From JAIRTY01 sp050257395 (GTDB lineage: Bacteria > Actinomycetota > Actinomycetes > Streptosporangiales > Streptosporangiaceae), in the NCBI GenBank assembly GCA_050257395.1, contig JBLMWU010000190.1:1-20893 (forward strand): a DNA stretch of 20,893 nt, written 5' to 3'. Below are positions 13,553-19,272 of this stretch, piece after piece; position 1 is the stretch's first letter; the number at the start of each line of letters is the position of its first letter. Position numbers and translations under genes: made by a program. The notes beneath the pieces were generated by a model. It saw only the letters and a list, made by a program, of their open reading frames with translations, was not told the origin of the DNA and ran no database searches.

Positions 13553-14476
13553 ATGGCGATTGAGAGGCGGCCGCTGGGGCGGACCGGGACGGATGTGACC
13601 ATCCTCGGGTACGGGGCGATGGAATTGCGCGGCCAGCCGCGCGGGCCGGTGATCGCGGATGAGGATGCGGGCAGGCTGCTGAACGAGGTGCTCGACAGCG
13701 GCATCACCCTGATCGACACGTCCATCGACTACGGCAGGAGCGAGGAGCTCATCGGCCGCTACCTCGGCCATCGCCGTGACGAATACTTCCTGGCGTCCAA
13801 GTGCGGCTGCCTGCTCGACCCGCCCGCCACGGTCATGCCGCCGTTCCCGCACGACTACAGCCCGGCCAATGTGCGGGCGGGCATCGAGCAGAGCCTGCGC
13901 AGGCTCGGCACGGACCGGCTCGACCTGGTGCAGGTGCACATGTCGCCGAGCCGGGAGCAGCTGGCGGCGGACCAGGTCATCGAAACGCTCACCGCCGTGC
14001 GCGACGAAGGCAAGGTGCGCTTCATCGGCATGTCCGGCATCCTGCCGAATCTGCCCGACCACATCGCCATGGGTGTCTTCGACGTGTTCCAGATCCCGTA
14101 CTCGGCGGTCCAGCGAGAGCACGAGGCCCTGATCACAGCCGCCGCCGAGGCGGGCGCGGGCACGCTCATCCGGGGCGGGGCGGCCCGGGGCGCCCCTGCC
14201 GAGGACAAGAACTGGCGGCAGGGCCCGCTCGGCCTGCCCGAAGGCGAGGGGCAGCGGCGCTGGGAGTCCTCGGGCATCGAGGAACTGCTGGACGGCATGA
14301 GCCGGCACGAGTTCGTGCTGCGCTTCACCCTCAGCCACCCCGCGCTGTCGACCACCATCGTCGGCACCGCCAACCCGGACCACCTGCGCGCCAACCTCGC
14401 CATCGCGGAGAAGGGCCCGCTGCCCGCGGACCAGTACGAGGCGGCCAAGCGCAAGCTCGGCCCAATCGGCGGATAG
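13553..14476 (+). CDS. Aldo/keto reductase
   Basis: The 307-residue (beta/alpha)8-barrel NADPH-dependent oxidoreductase is read from ATG 13553 (MAIERRPLGRTG), the usual family beginning. GTG 13544 is possible but adds only three residues. The catalytic tetrad is visible: Asp55 (LIDTSIDYG), Tyr60, Lys83 (FLASKCG) and His129 (LDLVQVHMS). The barrel continues with VRFIGMSGILPNLPDH and FDVFQIPYSAVQREHE, and ends with the cofactor-binding LSTTIVGTANPDHLRANL. It should reduce an aldehyde or ketone, or oxidise the alcohol, in the cytoplasm. It diverges from the C69 dipeptidase and may share its regulation. Nothing nearby reveals the substrate. Confidence 0.94.
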   Translation: MAIERRPLGRTGTDVTILGYGAMELRGQPRGPVIADEDAGRLLNEVLDSGITLIDTSIDYGRSEELIGRYLGHRRDEYFLASKCGCLLDPPATVMPPFPHDYSPANVRAGIEQSLRRLGTDRLDLVQVHMSPSREQLAADQVIETLTAVRDEGKVRFIGMSGILPNLPDHIAMGVFDVFQIPYSAVQREHEALITAAAEAGAGTLIRGGAARGAPAEDKNWRQGPLGLPEGEGQRRWESSGIEELLDGMSRHEFVLRFTLSHPALSTTIVGTANPDHLRANLAIAEKGPLPADQYEAAKRKLGPIGG

Positions 14477-14522
14477 CGCTCGCCGGCCCGCGGCTCAGCT
14501 TCCCCCGGCCGCAGCATCCAGG

Positions 14523-14536
14523 AGACGGCAGACCGT
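14523..14536. terminator. Weak hairpin between convergent genes
   Basis: GACGG (14523-14527) pairs with CCGTC (14532-14536) around a four-base loop in the 95-bp gap between the reductase gene (+) and the small membrane-protein gene (-). It is short, so it is only a possible terminator. Confidence 0.25.
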
Positions 14537-14571
14537 CCCGGCTGCTGGCCCGTTCTTGCCGTGGGCTGTGG

Positions 14572-14838
14572 TCAGTGGGCCGCACACAGCGGCTGGTAGT
14601 GAGCCATGTCGGTGGACCAGGACCGGCCGGTATGCGGGTCCCGCTGCTCATGCGGGTCGAGCCCGTCGTAGTTCCAGCGGGTAGCCGGCTCGCCGCACAC
14701 GGCGCATGGTGTGATCTTCGCGCTGTGGCCCGCCGCGCTATCGGGCTCGGTCCGCCGGACCCGGATCACAATCATGACCACGAACACGGCGACGTGAAGC
14801 AGCGTCACGAGAATGACCAGAGTGGTCAGAGTGCTCAC
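14572..14838 (-). CDS. Small membrane protein with C-terminal Cys/His cluster
   Basis: The 88-residue protein starts at GTG 14838, with AGGGGAGAG just upstream. This start is preferred to the longer frame to 15006, which adds low-complexity residues. Residues about 5-26 are one hydrophobic helix (TTLVILVTLLHVAVFVVMIVI) followed by a basic stretch, so the C-terminus is predicted to be cytoplasmic. The soluble part has CAVCGEPATRWNYDGLDPHE (Cys45, Cys48), and then HYQPLCAAH (His80, Cys85, His88) at the very end. This is a CxxC/CxxH arrangement like the zinc-binding half of HNH-type or treble-clef modules. There is no full HNH catalytic set, so I do not call it a nuclease. Its role is unknown. 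It converges with the reductase gene and is head to head with the permease operon. Confidence 0.75.
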   Translation of the reverse strand: MSTLTTLVILVTLLHVAVFVVMIVIRVRRTEPDSAAGHSAKITPCAVCGEPATRWNYDGLDPHEQRDPHTGRSWSTDMAHYQPLCAAH

Positions 14839-15047
14839 TTGCTCTCCCCTCTGGCCTGCTACAACCAGCGCTATCGGCGGTTTCGTCCAGCTTCGGAGGG
14901 CGATCTGCGTCACAGGCCGCCCGGCTTCGGCCAGCGGCGAGAGCGGCGGCGCATCGTTCCCCGCGCCGCGATCTGCCATGCCGCATCGATCTGCACCGGT
15001 GACCACTGGTTTCTCTTCAGCAACAGGCGTTGCCGTTCTCCCCGAGA

Positions 15048-15076
15048 TTGACAGCCGGCCGGTTGCACCTCAGAAT
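15048..15076 (+). promoter_or_regulatory. Sigma-70 (HrdB-type) promoter of the permease operon
   Basis: TTGACA (15048-15053) is a perfect -35. After a 17-bp spacer comes CAGAAT (15071-15076), four of six matches to TATAAT. Transcription would start near 15083, leaving a leader of about 90 bases before the permease gene. This is the best promoter match I found in the window. Confidence 0.65.
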
Positions 15077-15086
15077 CCACGGCATA

Positions 15087-15157
15087 GGGGCCGTTTCGCG
15101 TGCTTTGCGACGCCCTGAGCGAAGCCATTCGCCAGACAGGTTGCCGGGCGCCCGGCA
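15087..15157 (+). promoter_or_regulatory. Structured 5' leader of the permease operon (three hairpins)
   Basis: Three consecutive stems fit inside the predicted leader. The first is GGGC/GCCC with inner TCGC/GCGA (15088-15115). The second is GCGAA/TTCGC around GCCA, extended by CTG/CAG past a bulged A (15115-15135). The third is the 16-bp palindrome TGCCGGGCGCCCGGCA (15142-15157), whose last base begins the AGGAGAGG ribosome-site region. It matches no riboswitch class I know. The palindrome may instead be a repressor site. Confidence 0.5.
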
Positions 15158-15174
15158 GGAGAGGAAGTTACGGA

Positions 15175-16794
15175 ATGGCTACCACCGACAGACGGGCCGG
15201 CGCGCAGCCGCCCGGCGGCGGGCGTAACCTCTTCGTCCGGAACGCGACCGGCCTCGTGCGGGAACTCACCGCCTTCGACGCCTTCAACCTGGTGTTCTCG
15301 GCCGTCCTCATCCCGGTGGGCATCACCGAGGTGATGGCGTTCACGCCGATGTTCTGGCCGCACGCCAACATGCTGCTGTCGTTCCTGCTCGCCACGCCGC
15401 TGGTGGCCTGCTGCGGCCTGGTCTACCTGTACTTCACGGTGATCATGCCGCGGTCGGGCGGCGACTACGTGTGGGTGTCCCGCACGCTGAACCCGTTCCT
15501 CGGCTTCTTTGTGAACTTCTCGCTGACGTTCGTGTTCCTCACCTGGATCGCGTTCAACTTCACCTACATGCTGTCGGTGATGGGACCGGCGGCCGCGTAC
15601 GTCGGGGGCTGGCACTCCACCGCGCTGACCGCGCCGTCCAATGGCGAGATGATGCTCATCTCCACGATCCTGACCATTCTGTTCACCGTCCTCATGATCT
15701 TCGGGGTGCGGGTCGTCGCCCGGTACATGGTGGTCACGTTCGCGATCGTGTGGATCGGCATGATCGTGTGGCTGCTGCTGATGGCGTTCGGCAGCCACAG
15801 CCATTTCGTCAGCTCCTGGAACGCCCACGCCGGCCTGAGCTACAACGGCGTCATCTCGGCCGCCGCGGCCAAGCCGTTCCTGTTCAGCGCCGCGGGCGGG
15901 ATCGGCTGGGGCGCCACCCTGTTCGGGATGATCTACTCGTTCCAGGTGTACACGGGCTTCCAGTGGACCGGGTACTTCGCCGGTGAGATCCGCAACGTGC
16001 GCCGCACCGCGTCCACGTCCATCCTGGGCGCGCTGCTCATCTCGGCGGCCATCTACGTCATCGCGGTCGGCCTGATCTACAAGTACTACGGCTTCAAGTT
16101 CTTCGGCGCGAGCGTGTTCATGGCGCTGGGCGGCGGGGCGGCGCACTGGAAGCTCCCGTTCTCGCCATACCTGCCGAGCCTGGCCAACTTCCTGCCCGGC
16201 CCGCACTGGCTGCTGGTCTTCGTGGCGCTGTGCTTCGTGGCGGCGATCCTGTGGTGGACCCCGACCGGCTTCATGCTCGGCACCCGCAACCTGTTCGCGT
16301 GGTCGTTCGACCGGCTGGCGCCCGAGCGCGTCACGTCGGTGTCCGACCGCTTCCACACCCCGGTGGTCGCCACCGTCGTCATCGGCTGCGTCGTCGAGCT
16401 GCTCAACTACCTGAACATCTACCAGGGGCTCGGCGCGTACCTGCTGAACGTGATCGCCGTCATGGCGCTCGCGTTCATCATCGTGTCCATCGCCGCGGCG
16501 CTCACCCCGAGACTGCGGCCGCAGATGCACGCGCAGGGCCCCGCCTGGGCGCGGCGCAAGCTGGCCGGGCTGCCGGTGATCAGCTGGGTGGCGGGCATCT
16601 CCGCGATCTCCTGGATCTTCGTGATCTACGTGGCCTTCCACACCGGGTTCGGCGGCACGGTCGGCTTCAAGCCGATGCTGGAGGCGTTCACCGCGCCGCT
16701 CATCGGCATCGTCTACTACGTCACCGTCCGGCTGATCCGCCGGGCCCAGGGCATGAGCTTCGGCCAGACCTTCGCGGAGATCCCGCCCGAGTGA
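15175..16794 (+). CDS. APC-superfamily amino acid/amine permease
   Basis: The 539-residue integral membrane protein starts at ATG 15175, with GAGGAAG seven bases upstream. About a dozen hydrophobic helices are evident. The first follows the charged segment NATGLVRELTAFDAF. The APC signature IMPRSGGDYVWVSRTLNPFLGF lies near residues 85-106, and FAGEIRNVRRTASTSILGAL, a typical APC intracellular loop, near residues 266-285. The usual IGxG pattern of helix 1 is reduced here to VGITEVMAF. The C-terminus ends in a short hydrophilic tail. It probably imports an amino acid or amine by ion symport or exchange. It is the first gene of a tight operon: the phosphoesterase start overlaps its stop by 4 nt, and an aminotransferase follows, so its cargo is probably that enzyme's amino donor. 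The exact substrate is not readable. Confidence 0.93.
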   Translation: MATTDRRAGAQPPGGGRNLFVRNATGLVRELTAFDAFNLVFSAVLIPVGITEVMAFTPMFWPHANMLLSFLLATPLVACCGLVYLYFTVIMPRSGGDYVWVSRTLNPFLGFFVNFSLTFVFLTWIAFNFTYMLSVMGPAAAYVGGWHSTALTAPSNGEMMLISTILTILFTVLMIFGVRVVARYMVVTFAIVWIGMIVWLLLMAFGSHSHFVSSWNAHAGLSYNGVISAAAAKPFLFSAAGGIGWGATLFGMIYSFQVYTGFQWTGYFAGEIRNVRRTASTSILGALLISAAIYVIAVGLIYKYYGFKFFGASVFMALGGGAAHWKLPFSPYLPSLANFLPGPHWLLVFVALCFVAAILWWTPTGFMLGTRNLFAWSFDRLAPERVTSVSDRFHTPVVATVVIGCVVELLNYLNIYQGLGAYLLNVIAVMALAFIIVSIAAALTPRLRPQMHAQGPAWARRKLAGLPVISWVAGISAISWIFVIYVAFHTGFGGTVGFKPMLEAFTAPLIGIVYYVTVRLIRRAQGMSFGQTFAEIPPE

Positions 16795-17741
16795 CCACGC
16801 GCACCCTGTACTACGCCTCCGACATCCACGGCTCGGATGTCTGCTGGCGCAAGTTCCTCAACGCTGCCCGCTTCTACGGCGCCGACCTGCTCGTCATGGG
16901 CGGGGACGTGTCCGGCAAGGCGGTCGTCCCGATCGTGGCCGTCCCCGGCGGCCACCTGGTCCGGCAGATCACCGGCGAGAAGGTGCTCGGCCAGGCCGAG
17001 CTGGACCAGGTCGAGACCCGCATCCGCGACATGGGCTTCTACCCGTTCCGCACCACGGACGAGGAGCTCGACGAGGTCTGGGACGACCCGGCCTCCGTGC
17101 ACCGGGTGTTCCTGGACCTGATGCGCGAGAGCCTGGCCCGCTGGCTGGACTGGGCGGAGCAGAAACTCGCCGGCACCGGCGTGCAGGCCTTCGTCATGAC
17201 CGGCAACGACGACCCGCCGGAACTGCGGGAGATCATCGCCGGGTCGGCGGTGCTCACCGACCCGGAGGACCAGCTCATCGAGCTCGGCGACGGCGTGCAG
17301 ATGATCTCCTGCGGCTGGTCGAACCGCACCCCGTGGGACTCGCCGCGGGAGATGGACGAGCCCGACCTGCAGCGGCACATGGAGAAGCAGGCCGACCAGG
17401 TGGCCGACCCGCGGCGGGCCGTGTTCAACCTGCACGTCCCGCCGCTCGGCACCGCGATCGACAAGGCCCCGCTGCTGGACAAGTCGCTCAAGCCGGTGGT
17501 CAAGGGCGGCGCCGTGGTCATGGAGTCGGTGGGGTCCGCCGCGGTGCGGGCGGTGATCGAGCAGTACCAGCCGATGCTGTCGCTGCACGGGCACATCCAC
17601 GAGTCCCGCGGCGCGGTCAAGATCGGCCGGACGCTGTGCGTCAATCCGGGCAGTGAATACGCCGACGGGGTGCTGATGGGCGCGCTGATCGAGATCGACA
17701 GCCGCAAGGGCATCCGTCAATACCAACTGCCTTCAGGCTGA
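16791..17741 (+). CDS. Calcineurin-like metallophosphoesterase
   Basis: The 316-residue protein starts at GTG 16791, which overlaps the permease stop in GTGA and indicates translational coupling. The metal-binding motifs of calcineurin-like phosphoesterases are in order: Asp11-x-His13 (SDIHG), Asp39 (GGDVS), Asn139 (GNDDP), His215 (FNLHVPP), and His268-x-His270 (LHGHIHES). Motif III is GNDD instead of the usual GNHD, so the His that often acts as general acid is replaced by Asp140. Related ICC-type phosphoesterases also vary here. About 95 residues between motifs II and III (EKVLGQAELDQVETRIRD and onward) form a mostly charged helical insert. There is no signal peptide, so it is cytoplasmic. 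Placement between a permease and an aminotransferase suggests action in the same pathway or in its regulation; the substrate is unknown. Confidence 0.9.
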   Translation: MTTRTLYYASDIHGSDVCWRKFLNAARFYGADLLVMGGDVSGKAVVPIVAVPGGHLVRQITGEKVLGQAELDQVETRIRDMGFYPFRTTDEELDEVWDDPASVHRVFLDLMRESLARWLDWAEQKLAGTGVQAFVMTGNDDPPELREIIAGSAVLTDPEDQLIELGDGVQMISCGWSNRTPWDSPREMDEPDLQRHMEKQADQVADPRRAVFNLHVPPLGTAIDKAPLLDKSLKPVVKGGAVVMESVGSAAVRAVIEQYQPMLSLHGHIHESRGAVKIGRTLCVNPGSEYADGVLMGALIEIDSRKGIRQYQLPSG

Positions 17742-17744
17742 GAA

Positions 17745-17758
17745 CGGGCTGGCGCCCG
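17745..17758 (+). terminator. Small intercistronic hairpin
   Basis: CGGGC (17745-17749) pairs with GCCCG (17754-17758) around TGGC, three bases after the phosphoesterase stop. There is no T-run. It may partly terminate transcription or stabilise the upstream message, leaving the 61-bp gap to the aminotransferase still readable. Confidence 0.3.
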
Positions 17759-17802
17759 CGTCAGCCGCTGCGCACCAGGTGAGGCATCCGGGAGGGATAA
17801 CG

Positions 17803-19254
17803 GTGGATCAGCGGGCCTTCGAGCGGCGTTTCGTGCAGCAGCGGGAGAACCTGCGCACCAGCGAGGAGCAGCTCCTGCAGCGGGTCGAGCAGTCCGGGTA
17901 CGGGCCGAAAAGCAAGCAGATCCTGCGCGAGCACGTCCGGCACGAGTCCACCGGGCAGGTGGGGTTCGCGCTGTTCGAGTGCCCGCCCGCGATCGTCCGC
18001 GGCGACGGCGCCCTGGTGTGGGACGCCGACGGCAAGGAGTACGTGGACATGCTCGCCGGGTTCTCGGTGTCCAACACCGGGCACTGCCACCCGGACGTGG
18101 TCGCGGCGGTGTCCGCGCAGGCCGGGAAGCTGATGCACTACTTCGACCTGCCGAACGAGCCGCGCGAGCGGCTGGCCGCCCGGCTCAGCGCGCTCGCCCC
18201 CGGCGAGCACAGGAAGCGGGTGGTGTTCGGGGTCACCGGCGCGGACGCCGCCGAGCTGGCGATCCGGCTGGCCCGCTGGTACACCGGCGCGCCCATCATC
18301 ATCTCCGCCTACGGCGGCTACCACGGCACCACCGCGGCCACCATGCCCACCACCGCCAAGGGCGGCATGTGGGCCTACTACTACCCGGTGCTGCCGCACG
18401 ACACCGGGCACGCCAAGATCCCCTACTCCTACCCGTACCGCTGCCCCGTCGGGGCCTCCCCGGAGAACTGCGCGGAGGCGTGCCTGGAGTTCGTGCGGCG
18501 GATGCTGCTCGGCAAGGAGTCCCCGTTCACCGAGCACCGGGCCGGCATCTCCAACGTGGCCGCCATCATGGTCGAGCCGATGCAGGCCAGCGCCGGCTAC
18601 ATCATCCCCGGCGCCGGCTACCTGCGCGGATTGCGCGAGCTGTGCGACGAGTTCGGGTTCCTGCTGATCGACGACGAGATCCAGGCCGGGATGGGCCGCA
18701 CCGGGCGGATGTGGGCCTGCCAGCACGAGGACGTGGTCCCGGACCTGCTGCTCACCTCCAAGGGCCTGGCCAGCGGGCTGCCGATCTCCGCGGTCATCGC
18801 GCCGGACGAGATCGCCGCGTCCTGGGGCCCGGGCGCGCACGTGGCCACGTTCACCGCCACCGCGCTGGCCGCGGCGGCCGCCAACGCGACCCTGGACGTG
18901 TACGAGTCCGGGCAGCTGGTCAGCCGGGCCGCGGAGCTGGGCGGCTACTTCCGCGACCAGCTGGCCGGGCTGCAGGAGCGGCACCCGATCCTGGGCTGGA
19001 TCGACGCCCGCGGGCTGTTCATCGGGCTGGAGTTCGTGCGCGACCGCGCCACCAAGGAGCCCGCCGCCGACGAGGCCAAGTGGATGCTGGACTTCTGCGT
19101 GCGCGAGGGCCTGCTGTTTGAAAAGGGCGGCTACCTGCACAACCGCTTCCAGCTGATCCCCTCGTTCGTCATGGAGAAGGGGCAGGTGGACCGGGCGGTC
19201 GGCATCCTGGACCGGGCCATGACCATGGCCGAGCAGCGCTCCGGCATCACCTGA
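17803..19254 (+). CDS. Class III (omega-type) PLP-dependent aminotransferase
   Basis: The 483-residue enzyme is read from GTG 17803, with GGGAGGG six bases upstream; the longer frame from GTG 17779 lacks such a site. It has the class III signatures: VWDADGKEYVDMLAGFSVSNTGHCHP near the start, GVTGADAAELAIRLAR, SAYGGYHGTTAATMP, LLIDDEIQAGMGRTGRMWA with Asp291 binding the pyridine nitrogen of the cofactor, and the Schiff-base Lys320 in LLTSKGLASGLPISAV. It should transfer an amino group from an omega-amino acid, diamine or related amine to 2-oxoglutarate or pyruvate; 4-aminobutyrate-type activity is one option. About 40 N-terminal residues before the core (FERRFVQQRENLRTSEEQLL) form a charged helical extension. 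It follows the permease and phosphoesterase genes by 61 bp and ends 18 bp from the convergent ligase gene. Confidence 0.93.
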   Translation: MDQRAFERRFVQQRENLRTSEEQLLQRVEQSGYGPKSKQILREHVRHESTGQVGFALFECPPAIVRGDGALVWDADGKEYVDMLAGFSVSNTGHCHPDVVAAVSAQAGKLMHYFDLPNEPRERLAARLSALAPGEHRKRVVFGVTGADAAELAIRLARWYTGAPIIISAYGGYHGTTAATMPTTAKGGMWAYYYPVLPHDTGHAKIPYSYPYRCPVGASPENCAEACLEFVRRMLLGKESPFTEHRAGISNVAAIMVEPMQASAGYIIPGAGYLRGLRELCDEFGFLLIDDEIQAGMGRTGRMWACQHEDVVPDLLLTSKGLASGLPISAVIAPDEIAASWGPGAHVATFTATALAAAAANATLDVYESGQLVSRAAELGGYFRDQLAGLQERHPILGWIDARGLFIGLEFVRDRATKEPAADEAKWMLDFCVREGLLFEKGGYLHNRFQLIPSFVMEKGQVDRAVGILDRAMTMAEQRSGIT

Positions 19255-19272
19255 CGCAGGACTCGCTCGCGG

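Larger units (their letters stand above)
14839..15174. other. 336-bp intergenic region holding the permease operon promoter and leader
   Basis: I see no believable gene here; the frames that cross it have no ribosome site or recognisable product. It is less GC-rich than the coding DNA. The left part presumably holds the promoter of the small membrane-protein gene. The right part holds the promoter and the structured leader described separately. Confidence 0.6.

Noticed and set aside
13502..14383. Extension of the C69 dipeptidase frame to 14383
   Set aside because: The extra residues are the antisense of the aldo/keto reductase gene; the family begins MCDT at 13501.
14572..14838. HNH endonuclease
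   Set aside because: There are only zinc-type Cys/His residues; the catalytic His-Asn-His set is not present, and the protein is membrane-anchored.
14839..15006. Longer start for the small membrane protein at 15006
   Set aside because: The added residues are low-complexity, while GTG 14838 has a strong ribosome site and starts right before the helix.
15070..16641. 523-codon minus-strand frame rich in His, Arg, Asp and Gln
   Set aside because: It is the antisense shadow of the permease gene, whose hydrophobic helices explain the skewed composition.
17761..19140. 459-codon minus-strand frame opposite the aminotransferase
   Set aside because: It is the antisense of a clear PLP enzyme and has no ribosome site or domain.
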